Origin: Winogradskyella thalassocola
Lineage (GTDB): Bacteria; Bacteroidota; Bacteroidia; Flavobacteriales; Flavobacteriaceae
Assembly (NCBI RefSeq): GCF_900099995.1
Contig: NZ_FNCZ01000002.1
Location: 124,001-188,000, forward strand
DNA: 64,000 nucleotides
Reading direction: 5' to 3'
Shown: piece by piece, positions 27,190 to 35,808 of the stretch
How positions within the stretch are numbered: the stretch's first letter is position 1
How the letters are laid out: each line of letters starts with the position of its first letter
Translations under genes and position numbers: made by a program
The notes under the pieces: model-generated
The model's database searches: none
The model's input: the letters and a program-made list of their open reading frames with translations, nothing else
What the model was told of the DNA's origin: nothing

Positions 27190-28425
27190 CTAGTTAAACT
27201 TTCGTTTTTGAAACCATAAATCAGATAATGAAATATTAATGTTTAAGGTGTTCACATATTCTTGAATTAGAATACTATCTGTAGTCCCTTTTTTAGCTAG
27301 CGTATAAGACACATTCAACAAGGATCTTTTTCCAATTGGCAAACCAACACCAAAGGATGCAGAATACGTATCTATATTAGTGTCATCTACTTTAAGGTAA
27401 CCCGAATTATAATTGAGTCCCATTCTGAAATCCACACGTTTCCAATATTTGTAACTCGTAGGATCCACAGCATAAGACGCTCCTAGTCCAAAAATATTTT
27501 GATCGGTATAATCACCAATAGCATCAGACTGATTTGTAGCGCCCCAGAAATTTTTCTTATAATCAGCAGTTAAAAGTAGATTCTTAAATTTAGTGCTATA
27601 ACCAAAACCAAGTTTTAAGGGAAGGTAAAAATTATCAATAGATTCTCCTTCTGTGTCTTCGAGTGTACTATATGCTGAATTTGAATATTTACCAATAAGC
27701 ACATCTTTGGAACCTTTTAAAACGGTAGGTAAATCTATGGTGAATCCAAAATTATGTTTGTCTAACAAACTGTATTGTAAACCGAGACCTAATTGTGCAC
27801 CATTATAATAATTAGTTTCGGTAATTTCTAAATAACTATTCGAAGTTACTATAGACTCATTTTCTTCTATTTTTCCAAATAAATAAGAGGCTTTAATACC
27901 GACATTAAAATTTTTAAAAAATGTTCTGGCATAGTCCAATCGTACTTCGCTTATACCACCAGTACCACCAATGTTAGTGGTAAATTGCTCATCGCTACCT
28001 TCGATGTTATTTTCTAAACCGATTAATGAATAACCAACATTTGTCGCTGGTTTTAGCGTTAACCCAATACCATAATCGTTATTATGATTAAATGCTATGG
28101 ACATGTTGGTAAAGTTGTAGTTTGATCTTTGCTCATTGGCGTCACCACCCGTAAGATTGGTAAGTTCGGCAGAACCCCCAAAGTCAAACGTAATTTCATT
28201 TTCTTTTAGTGTGGAGAACGCTGCTGGGTTAAAGAGGTTAATTCCAAATTTAGCATCTAAGGAAATACCTGTATTACCAAGTCCACTATTTCTGCCTGTA
28301 CCAGAATTACTTTCAACCCCCAAACCAAAAAGGGAATACGGAGAGCCTGTTAGATTATTAGACTGTGAGTAGCCATATAATCCGAAGAGTATTAAGACAA
28401 ATATTAGGGATTGAGATTTATTCAT
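27190..28425 (-). CDS. Outer-membrane beta-barrel protein, unknown function
   Basis: A 411-residue protein from the ATG at 28425; an ATG three codons earlier (28434) is also possible. Signal peptide MNKSQSLIFVLILFGLYGYSQ, then TGSPYSLFGLGVESNSGTGRNSGLGNTG, a beginning seen in flavobacterial barrel proteins. Alternating beta strands run to the end (VDFRMGLNYNSGYLKVDD, ASFGVGLPIGKRSLLNVSYTLAKKG), with the final strand ending in Trp-Phe. This is a FadL/OmpP1-like topology but without a clear FadL signature. It overlaps the end of the DUF4270 gene by 8 bp on the same strand, so the two are cotranscribed and perhaps work together at the outer membrane. Confidence 0.7.
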   Translation of the reverse strand: MNKSQSLIFVLILFGLYGYSQSNNLTGSPYSLFGLGVESNSGTGRNSGLGNTGISLDAKFGINLFNPAAFSTLKENEITFDFGGSAELTNLTGGDANEQRSNYNFTNMSIAFNHNNDYGIGLTLKPATNVGYSLIGLENNIEGSDEQFTTNIGGTGGISEVRLDYARTFFKNFNVGIKASYLFGKIEENESIVTSNSYLEITETNYYNGAQLGLGLQYSLLDKHNFGFTIDLPTVLKGSKDVLIGKYSNSAYSTLEDTEGESIDNFYLPLKLGFGYSTKFKNLLLTADYKKNFWGATNQSDAIGDYTDQNIFGLGASYAVDPTSYKYWKRVDFRMGLNYNSGYLKVDDTNIDTYSASFGVGLPIGKRSLLNVSYTLAKKGTTDSILIQEYVNTLNINISLSDLWFQKRKFN

Positions 28426-29716
28426 AGACTGCATATGTTATAACCAATTTGGTTTTGAAATTAGACCGTTGGCTGTCATTAAAAATGATTTTATTTATGG
28501 TAGAATTATAGTCTGTTGGGATAAGAATAAGAGCGTCCTTAGTTACTGGACTCTCATTTAATTTCTGATCTATAAAATCTATAACTGGGACTGTAAAGGC
28601 CACTTGATTAAATTCTGAATCGACATTGGTTGTAGTGGCCGTCACGACATCAACACTATTACTAATCTGACTTGCCAAATCATTATTTTGATCTATAGTG
28701 TAAAGTAATAATGTCTCACTTAAGGGTTGGATATCGGAATGTGAAGCAAAATTAGGTTCTATAAAAAGTGTTGCGTCTAATATGGTACCTTCAGCACCTA
28801 AATTATATAAATCTTTAATTGAAGGGAATTCAATTCTAGTAACATAACCAGTACCGGCCTGGTTGTAACTTATATTTCCACTTTCTGATGAAGTGAGGTT
28901 GTATTCTTGATCGACGATAGCTTCTAAAGGTAAACCGGTAACATCACTTTCTATATGATTGTAATAGGTGTTTATGGTCATATCGTAGGTGTATTCATCC
29001 GTCTCTAACTCATCTGGGATGGTATAATAAAACCGAAGATAACTTGTGTTGATATCTGTAGAAAAGCCAATAACAGAACCATTATCATCAGTACTTGGCT
29101 GTATTGTTAATCCCTTTAGCTGCTGATATAAGGATTCTTGATCCGTAATAATATTATCTCTTATGCCATTAAATAGGTCTTCTCCAAAATCGTAAGGTAG
29201 CGTTACATAAAGTGAATCTTTATTGGGAGTTGGTAAATAGGTTTTAGTCACTAAAGGAGTTGCTTCATAAGCCGTCTCTGTTGTGTTATAAAAATAAAGA
29301 TCGTCAGACGTCATTTTGTTGGTTAGCTTATGAATGTTCACTGTGGCTACTTGGGTTGTATCGTTGTAGTAATAGGTGTCATAGCCAAGAACTAAACCTA
29401 CACTATCTAAAATAGCCTCATTATCTAAGTAATAAGCAGAAGGGCTTACTTGTACATATGCCGAAGTATGTATCACTCCCATATCATCATCTTGATATTG
29501 GCCAACTAAAAGTCTACCGCTCGTTGAGGTTGTTATAGAGTCAAATTTCATTGTCGATAACTTTAACGAAAAGGTATCAATAGATAGGACTCTAATATCT
29601 GTACCGGTGAAGTCTTCACCTGCAACTAAGCTTTCGTATTCAGTATCTGTAGAACAGGATATAATTACTATTAAAACGGTAATCGCTGTCAATAATTTTA
29701 GAAATGATTTCAACAT
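28418..29716 (-). CDS. DUF4270 family lipoprotein
   Basis: A 432-residue lipoprotein from the ATG at 29716; an earlier ATG at 29743 would put a basic leader before the signal peptide. Lipobox IISC with Cys21. The mature part is beta-rich and carries the DUF4270 features: DTFSLKLSTMKFDSITTSTSGRLLVGQYQDDDMGVIHTSAYVQV near the N-terminus and DALILIPTDYNSTINKIIFNDS near the C-terminus. Function of the family is unknown; the beta-sandwich pattern suggests a surface-exposed protein. Followed by the barrel protein with an 8-bp overlap. Confidence 0.85.
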   Translation of the reverse strand: MLKSFLKLLTAITVLIVIISCSTDTEYESLVAGEDFTGTDIRVLSIDTFSLKLSTMKFDSITTSTSGRLLVGQYQDDDMGVIHTSAYVQVSPSAYYLDNEAILDSVGLVLGYDTYYYNDTTQVATVNIHKLTNKMTSDDLYFYNTTETAYEATPLVTKTYLPTPNKDSLYVTLPYDFGEDLFNGIRDNIITDQESLYQQLKGLTIQPSTDDNGSVIGFSTDINTSYLRFYYTIPDELETDEYTYDMTINTYYNHIESDVTGLPLEAIVDQEYNLTSSESGNISYNQAGTGYVTRIEFPSIKDLYNLGAEGTILDATLFIEPNFASHSDIQPLSETLLLYTIDQNNDLASQISNSVDVVTATTTNVDSEFNQVAFTVPVIDFIDQKLNESPVTKDALILIPTDYNSTINKIIFNDSQRSNFKTKLVITYAVYE

Positions 29717-29930
29717 TTGTTTTATATAATTTCTACAAATCAACTAACCAATTGATGTAATAAAAAGTAAAATATACCTATGCCATATTTGTATCTACAT
29801 AAAGGGAGATTTATACTATTAAAATTCATAATTGGTTTTGTAGATTAAAAATTGGTGTTTGTCTACAAAAAAAGTGCCTAGGTATATTTTGTAATTGTTG
29901 TAAAAGATTGTGGTAGTAAGTTAGCACCCG

Positions 29931-30830
29931 ATGAGAAAACACACATTACATTATTTAACCTTTAGCCTAGTCTCTATGGTGTCTTATGGACAAAAATTGT
30001 TCACGACTACAGACGCAGGAGATGTTATGGCATTAGAGTATGGCAATTATTTGAATTTGAACGACATTCAATTAGAAAGCAAATCTGTAGCTATAGATTT
30101 TACGTCTTTATTAGAGAGTTCAACTTTTGGATTCGGTTTAGGGTATACGAATCATAGTATCGATTTTGAAGACTATGATAGGTTTCATGATTATAGTGCC
30201 TTTGAAGAATTGCACAGTGTTGAGGTTTTTGCCAGATACAAGACCCCTTTGGTTAATAATTGGGACTTGAATCTTACAGTTGCACCTTATTTGTCATCAA
30301 CATTTAATGATGCCATTTCTAGTGAGGATTTTGTATTGAGTTACGCTGCAAACTTTACAAAGACGTGGGATAAGGATGGGCTTAAATCGACTTTGAAATT
30401 GGGGGCAGGTTATGGGTCATTATTTGGAAAACCAAACTTTTACCCTTTAGTGTCGTATTCTAAAGATGTGAATAAAAAATTAAGATACGAAATAGGAATA
30501 CCTGTCACGGGTGTTTTTTATAAACTAAATGCGCAGAGTAGTTTTAATTTGAAAGTAGAGCCAGAATCTATTTATACTAATAATACTTCAGGATTTAGTA
30601 TGGAAAATGATGCGGTCATCAATAATTCTAAACTAGAATTTAAAGCTATAAAATTAGGCTTGGGTTATCAATTTCGTTTTGATGATAATTGGTCTACCTC
30701 TTTTAATATGGGTTATCTAATGGCGAGTGAATTGAGCTTAAGTGAAAATGACAATAAGATATATGATTTTGGTTCTAAAGAATCATTGGCATTAAACATA
30801 GGAATTAGTTTTAATATAAATAATAAGTAA
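29931..30830 (+). CDS. Outer-membrane beta-barrel protein, unknown function
   Basis: A 299-residue exported protein: signal peptide MRKHTLHYLTFSLVSMVSYGQ, then amphipathic strands with alternating aromatic and polar residues (FGFGLGYTNHSIDFEDY, VEVFARYKTPLVNNWDLNLTVAPYLSSTF, IKLGLGYQFRFDDNWSTSFNMGYLMASELSL) and a terminal strand ending ALNIGISFNINNK. It looks like an outer-membrane barrel of about 10-12 strands. No family recognised. One base separates it from the kelch lipoprotein gene, so they are an operon. Confidence 0.7.
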   Translation: MRKHTLHYLTFSLVSMVSYGQKLFTTTDAGDVMALEYGNYLNLNDIQLESKSVAIDFTSLLESSTFGFGLGYTNHSIDFEDYDRFHDYSAFEELHSVEVFARYKTPLVNNWDLNLTVAPYLSSTFNDAISSEDFVLSYAANFTKTWDKDGLKSTLKLGAGYGSLFGKPNFYPLVSYSKDVNKKLRYEIGIPVTGVFYKLNAQSSFNLKVEPESIYTNNTSGFSMENDAVINNSKLEFKAIKLGLGYQFRFDDNWSTSFNMGYLMASELSLSENDNKIYDFGSKESLALNIGISFNINNK

Positions 30831-30831
30831 A

Positions 30832-31839
30832 ATGAGAAAAATGAATAACAAATCAGCCATAAGATTACTTTATTTCGGTGCCGTATTGGCGTTGTTTTCT
30901 AGTTGTAATAGTGATGATGACGATGATGACACTTTAGGAAACTGGGTAAAGAAATCTACATTTAATGAGGAAGCACGAAGTAGTTCTACGGCCTTTACCA
31001 TTGGTAATATTGGTTATATGGGTACAGGCTATGACGGGAGTGATTATTACAACGATTTTTGGGGCTATAATATGGATACCAATTCTTGGCAGCAATTATC
31101 AGATTATCCTGGTATAGAAAGGAGTTCTGCGGTGTCATTTGTTATTGGTGATGATGGGTATATGGGTACGGGGTACAATGGTGATTCTAATGATGAGTTA
31201 TCTGACTTTTATAAATATGATGTTGATACTAACAGCTGGACAACCATTGCAGATTTTGGAGGTTCCGCAAGATATGGTGCCGTTGGTTTTGGATCCGATT
31301 CGTATGGGTATGTTGGTACAGGTTATGACGGAAGTGATAAAAAAGATTTCTGGAGATACAACCCCATTTCAGATTCTTGGGAAGAGGTCTTTGGTTTCGG
31401 AGGTGACAAAAGAAGAGATGGTTTAACCTTTACAATTGGCGATGAAGTATATTTGTCAACTGGTATAAGTAATGGGGTGTATGAACTCGATTTTTGGTCA
31501 TTTAACTTGAACACAGAGGTTTGGACTCAACTTACAGATATTGATGACGACGACGATGATTATGTTTACAGATCTAATGCCGTAGCGTTTACACTAAATG
31601 GTAAAGGGTACATTGCATGTGGTGAATATTCGGGAAGTTTAAGTACTGTTTATGAGTACACCCCTTCAAGTGAAACTTGGGAAGAAAAAACACCATTTGA
31701 ACTTTATGCAAGACGAGATGCTATAGCATTTAGCGATGGTGCTCGTGCTTTTGTTGCTTTAGGTAGAAATGGAACCTTGTATTTGGATGATAATATGGAG
31801 TTTTTCCCGAATACAGAACAAGATGACGACGATAATTAA
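30832..31839 (+). CDS. Kelch-repeat lipoprotein
   Basis: A 335-residue lipoprotein. Lipobox FSSC with Cys25, then a run of six Asp residues as linker. Residues about 40-320 hold six kelch-type repeats, each with a GYMGTGYDG-like strand and a DxWxYNxxTxxW strand (examples: NDFWGYNMDTNSWQQLS, DFYKYDVDTNSWTTIA, DFWRYNPISDSWEEV). This makes a six-bladed beta propeller, probably displayed at the cell surface for ligand binding. It lies between the barrel protein and DUF4907; from memory, flavobacterial kelch lipoproteins often lie next to DUF4907 genes. A strong terminator follows at 31912. Confidence 0.85.
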   Translation: MRKMNNKSAIRLLYFGAVLALFSSCNSDDDDDDTLGNWVKKSTFNEEARSSSTAFTIGNIGYMGTGYDGSDYYNDFWGYNMDTNSWQQLSDYPGIERSSAVSFVIGDDGYMGTGYNGDSNDELSDFYKYDVDTNSWTTIADFGGSARYGAVGFGSDSYGYVGTGYDGSDKKDFWRYNPISDSWEEVFGFGGDKRRDGLTFTIGDEVYLSTGISNGVYELDFWSFNLNTEVWTQLTDIDDDDDDYVYRSNAVAFTLNGKGYIACGEYSGSLSTVYEYTPSSETWEEKTPFELYARRDAIAFSDGARAFVALGRNGTLYLDDNMEFFPNTEQDDDDN

Positions 31840-31911
31840 AATATAAAGAATTGTTTAGATTGGTAGATTGAAAGGCTATTACTTTTGTGATTGATGGTTA
31901 ATAGCCAACTA

Positions 31912-31960
31912 AGAGTCAGGATAATGTTGATATCCTTCATTAATCCTGGCTCTTTTTTTT
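31912..31960 (+). terminator. Terminator after kelch lipoprotein gene
   Basis: An 11-bp stem agagtcaggat / atcctggctct with one G-T pair, a 20-base loop and a run of eight Ts. It ends 14 bases before the DUF4907 start codon, so expression of DUF4907 and the kinase would need readthrough or a promoter inside this stretch. Confidence 0.75.
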
Positions 31961-31973
31961 AATAATAAATGAG

Positions 31974-32324
31974 ATGAAAAGAAATAATAACTATAAAATT
32001 GTTTTATTAGGTGTGACCATCCTATTTATAGTGTTTTTTTATATCCAATCTGGAAGTAATGAAACGAAAACAGTCAAAGACACAGCATATGCTTTGCAGG
32101 TGATAGAACAAGATAGTCTATGGATTTACGAGGTGTATAATCAAGATAGTTTATTTATCCGTCAAGAATATATTCCAGCGGCAAAAGGACAGCAAGGGTT
32201 TAAGTCTAAAGCCGATGCTGAAAAAATAGGGAAACTGGTGATACGTAAGCTTTCAGAAAACAAAATGCCAGTAATACGTATAACGGATCTTTATGCAAAT
32301 GCCATAGATTTTAAGAACATTTAA
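31974..32324 (+). CDS. DUF4907 family membrane-anchored protein
   Basis: A 116-residue protein with one N-terminal membrane helix (about 9-25) and a periplasmic domain matching the DUF4907 pattern: AYALQVIEQDSLWIYEVYNQDSLFIRQEYIPAAKGQQGFKSKADAEKIGKLVIRKL. The family is small, specific to Bacteroidota and of unknown function; the paired beta strands and the GQQGFKSKADAEK helix suggest a ligand- or peptide-binding module. Sits 15 bp upstream of the LytS kinase. Confidence 0.8.
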   Translation: MKRNNNYKIVLLGVTILFIVFFYIQSGSNETKTVKDTAYALQVIEQDSLWIYEVYNQDSLFIRQEYIPAAKGQQGFKSKADAEKIGKLVIRKLSENKMPVIRITDLYANAIDFKNI

Positions 32325-32339
32325 TTATAGCGGATATCC

Positions 32340-33392
32340 ATGTTAACAAAGAAGATTTCTTATAAAGAGCTTATAGTACACACTGTAATATGGTTATGTA
32401 TTAGCATATTCCCTTTACTTACGGCGTATATCGATTTAGGAGAAATTCCTTCAGACATGTATTTAAAGCAATTAATGCGCCCTATTTTATTTTATGTCAA
32501 TTACCTAGTTTTTGTACCCTACATATTGCTGAAACGTAAATTACTCCTATACATTGTAGTATCCATTTTATTCTTGGTACTCTATAATTATATCAGTGAA
32601 ACGTTATTTACAAATACAATAGGAGAAGAGTTTAGAAGGAGAATAGGACCGCCAAATAGACCGGGAGGTCGTTTTGGAATGCGACATGCTATACCTTTGG
32701 TGTTTTCGTTATCCATTTTTCTATTAGGTGGAATTTTTAGTTTGGTGGTTGATTTCTATAAACGCGATCGTTTGTCTAAGGAGTTAGAGAATGAACAGAA
32801 AGAAATTAAGTTACAATTCTTAAGAAATCAGTTAAATCCACATTTTTTATTCAATTCATTAAATAGTATTTATGCTTTAGTTAGAAGTAAATCTGATGAT
32901 GCACCAGAAGCTGTTATTACGCTGTCGGAGTTAATGCGTTATATGCTTTATGAAGCAGGAAACAATCAAGTCACTTTAGAGAAAGAAATCAATTATATTA
33001 AGAATTATATTGCTTTACAACGGTTACGACTTAAAAATACTGAAGCTGTTAAACTTAACATAAAAGGAGAGACAAGAAATTTAAAAATCTATTCTTTGTT
33101 ATTAATTTCCTTTATTGAAAATGCTTTTAAGTACGGCACGGACTACAAAGGCAATACACATATAGACATAAAGATAATAGTCGAGAATAATAAACTAAGC
33201 CTAAACGTAGAAAATATAATAGGCTTATATAAACGCGACGACAAGAACTCTGGAGTCGGATTAGAGAATATAAAAAATCAACTTAATTATTTGTATAAAA
33301 ACAATCATGAGTTGACTATTGAAGAAGACAATTCGTATTACAGAGTGCATTTAACCTTAAACCTAAATGACGATGAAGTGCATAATAATTGA
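32340..33392 (+). CDS. LytS-type membrane sensor histidine kinase (4 TM)
   Basis: A 350-residue kinase. Four membrane helices at about 10-30, 46-64, 68-86 and 117-137 are followed by a coiled coil and the His_kinase domain. The probable phospho-acceptor is H168 in RNQLNPHFLFNSLNSI. The ATP-binding part has SFIENAFKYG and the G box SGVGLENIKNQL. There is little periplasmic sequence, so it probably senses within the membrane or through a partner such as DUF4907 or the kelch lipoprotein (inference from neighbourhood). Its 3' end overlaps the LytTR gene, so the pair is coupled. Confidence 0.9.
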   Translation: MLTKKISYKELIVHTVIWLCISIFPLLTAYIDLGEIPSDMYLKQLMRPILFYVNYLVFVPYILLKRKLLLYIVVSILFLVLYNYISETLFTNTIGEEFRRRIGPPNRPGGRFGMRHAIPLVFSLSIFLLGGIFSLVVDFYKRDRLSKELENEQKEIKLQFLRNQLNPHFLFNSLNSIYALVRSKSDDAPEAVITLSELMRYMLYEAGNNQVTLEKEINYIKNYIALQRLRLKNTEAVKLNIKGETRNLKIYSLLLISFIENAFKYGTDYKGNTHIDIKIIVENNKLSLNVENIIGLYKRDDKNSGVGLENIKNQLNYLYKNNHELTIEEDNSYYRVHLTLNLNDDEVHNN

Positions 33393-34101
33393 TGATGAGC
33401 CGTTGGCAATAGATGTTATTGAATCTTATTGTCAAGCTTTAGGAGCCGTACAAGTGATTAGTACGTTTACTAATGCCATTGAAGCCTTAGATTTTATAAA
33501 TAATAACCGTATTGATTTGGTGTTTTCTGATATTGAAATGCCAAGTATTTCGGGTATTGAATTGATTCGATCTTTAGAAGGAAAAGTACCTTATTTCATT
33601 TTTACTACCGCCTATCCTGAATATGCCTTAGAAGGTTTTGATCTTAATGCTATCGACTATTTAGTAAAGCCAATTCCGTTTCCTAGATTTATAAAAGCAG
33701 TGAATAGGGTAAATGAAATGATGAAGCTCAATGATGTGAGTACATCGATTAATGTGTCTTCTGCAGGTGGAGAAGCACCAACGCACGAAGATGATTTTAT
33801 TTTTGTAAAATCCGAATATGAAAACGTAAAAATAGATATCAAAGAAATAAAGCTTATTCAAGGCTTAAAAGATTATTTGAAAATTCATTCAGAAAACGCT
33901 AAACCCATATTAACCTTAATGAGTTTTAAGGAGATGCAATCTAAGTTGCCAGAAACGTTGTTTATAAGAGTCCATCGGTCTTACCTCGTTAATGTCAATA
34001 AAATCAGTTCGATTCAAAAAAATAGAATTATCATTAAAGACGAACGTATTCCAATAGGAGAAAGTTATAAATCTATGGTTTATAGTCGCCTAAATATTTA
34101 G
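33373..34101 (+). CDS. LytTR-family response regulator
   Basis: A 242-residue regulator from the ATG at 33373, which gives the canonical MKCIIIDDEPLA beginning; an ATG two codons earlier is possible. The receiver has D53 in FSDIEMP as phospho-acceptor and the lysine of LVKPIP. LytTR DNA-binding domain at about 140-242 (VHRSYLVNVNKISSI, IPIGESYK). It overlaps the 3' end of its kinase gene by 20 bp. The convergent SLC13 gene ends only 3 bp beyond this stop codon. Confidence 0.9.
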   Translation: MKCIIIDDEPLAIDVIESYCQALGAVQVISTFTNAIEALDFINNNRIDLVFSDIEMPSISGIELIRSLEGKVPYFIFTTAYPEYALEGFDLNAIDYLVKPIPFPRFIKAVNRVNEMMKLNDVSTSINVSSAGGEAPTHEDDFIFVKSEYENVKIDIKEIKLIQGLKDYLKIHSENAKPILTLMSFKEMQSKLPETLFIRVHRSYLVNVNKISSIQKNRIIIKDERIPIGESYKSMVYSRLNI

Positions 34102-34104
34102 TCC

Positions 34105-35547
34105 TTAACTTAAATCCCAAATTAATGGTAAGACGAAATATACAATTAAGGTTACTAGTACAATTGAAATAAGATTCATCCAAATACCTTTCTTTACCAT
34201 ATCTTCTATTTTTAAATACCCCGATCCAAAGACAACGGCATTAGGAGGAGTTGCCACAGGAAGCATAAAAGCACACGAGGCGGCTAAAGTGGCACTTACC
34301 AGTAAAATATACGGATGCACATTAATAACGGCTGCCAAGGATACCAAAACAGGTAATAGCATTGCTGTTGTTGCCATATTGGATGTGATTTCAGTTAAAA
34401 AATTAACGGAGGCAATTAAGACTAGTAACAGAATAAACAGCGAAACCCCTATTAAGGATGTTAATTGATTGCCGATCCATATTGCTAAACCACTAGATTC
34501 AAATCCTATGGCTAGCGCCATACCACCACCAAAAAGGATCAGAATGCCCCAAGGTAACTTTACAGCATCTTCCCAGGAGATTAAAGCTTGACTTCCTTTT
34601 TTATTCGGGATTAAAAACAAAACTATAGAAGCCGTAATCGCAATAATAGTATCATCAATTGCAGGTAGCCATTTTGTTAATAAAAACGATCTAGAAATCC
34701 ATGCCACAGCGGTAATGCAAAATACGATTAGGATTACTTTTTCCTCATAAGCTATTTTACCTAAAGCGTTAAGCTGGTTTTCAATTTCTTTGCGACCACC
34801 AGGAAATTCCTTTTGTTCAAATTTAAAGGCAAATCGGGTTAAATAGATCCAGCAAATAATCAATAGAATAACACTTATAGGAAAACCAAACATAAACCAT
34901 TGCGAAAATGTAATTTCAGTATTATAGGTGCTTTCGACAACTCCAGCCAGAACAAGGTTTGGTGGAGTACCTATTAATGTTGCCATACCTCCAATGGATG
35001 CACTATAGGCTATAGCCAGCATTAAGGCTTTACCAAATATTAGATTTTCATTCGCTTTAGTTTTTGGATTATCCTGTAGTTGTAAAACTATAGCCATGCC
35101 AACGGGTAAAATCATCACAGCTGTGGCGGTGTTAGAAATCCACATGGATAACAAGGCGGTGGCGACCATAAACCCCAAAATGATTTTACTCACATTAGTG
35201 CCAACAAGTTTAATAATGTTTAGGGCAATACGTTTATGTAAATTCCATTTCTCAATGGCAATAGCGAGTATAAAACCACCTAGAAATAAGAAGATGTATT
35301 TATGCCCATAAGATGCTGTGGTTGCACTTAATGACAGTCCACCAGATAAGGGAAATAATACAATGGGTAATAAGGCTGTAACCGGTATGGAAATCGCTTC
35401 GGTAATCCACCAAACGGCTATCCAAGACGTTGATGCTAAAATAGCATTTGCAGAATCTCCTAAGCCTTCAGGATGACAAAAAAGCTTAATGAGTATAAAT
35501 AAGAGTGGGCCTAAAACGAGACCTATTTTCTGTTTTGTTGATTTCAT
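34105..35547 (-). CDS. SLC13/DASS family sodium:dicarboxylate (or sulfate) symporter
   Basis: A 480-residue inner-membrane transporter of the divalent-anion:sodium symporter family. Eleven or more hydrophobic helices are visible. Two SNT-type sodium/substrate hairpin motifs are present: SNT at 138-140 (MWISNTATAVMILP) and a second near 390 (TEITSNMATTAMLLP). The DASS signature GSxxMATLIGTPPNLVLAG is also visible, as AYSASIGGMATLIGTPPNLVLAG in pieces. Substrate is likely a C4-dicarboxylate such as succinate, but sulfate or phosphate cannot be excluded. Single gene; the 261-bp gap upstream (35548-35808) shows nothing beyond AT-rich promoter-like sequence. Confidence 0.9.
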   Translation of the reverse strand: MKSTKQKIGLVLGPLLFILIKLFCHPEGLGDSANAILASTSWIAVWWITEAISIPVTALLPIVLFPLSGGLSLSATTASYGHKYIFLFLGGFILAIAIEKWNLHKRIALNIIKLVGTNVSKIILGFMVATALLSMWISNTATAVMILPVGMAIVLQLQDNPKTKANENLIFGKALMLAIAYSASIGGMATLIGTPPNLVLAGVVESTYNTEITFSQWFMFGFPISVILLIICWIYLTRFAFKFEQKEFPGGRKEIENQLNALGKIAYEEKVILIVFCITAVAWISRSFLLTKWLPAIDDTIIAITASIVLFLIPNKKGSQALISWEDAVKLPWGILILFGGGMALAIGFESSGLAIWIGNQLTSLIGVSLFILLLVLIASVNFLTEITSNMATTAMLLPVLVSLAAVINVHPYILLVSATLAASCAFMLPVATPPNAVVFGSGYLKIEDMVKKGIWMNLISIVLVTLIVYFVLPLIWDLS

Positions 35548-35808
35548 AAGTTTTTAATCGAATAGTTACTAGTATTTAAGGTACTAATTTTCCTATTTTT
35601 TATTGAATCTTTTTTATGGTGAAATTCTAGCTGTAAGGTATCGTATTATCTCGTATTTCAATTTAGGCGGTTAAATAAAAGGTATAATTTTTCCTACTTA
35701 TCACGGTTAAGTGATTGAAATATAAGTAAAAATTAATGATAACTTTTTAGTTTTAATCCGAATAATTGATTTTTAAACAGTTCCTTTGTAATCCCAAATC
35801 TACTAAAA

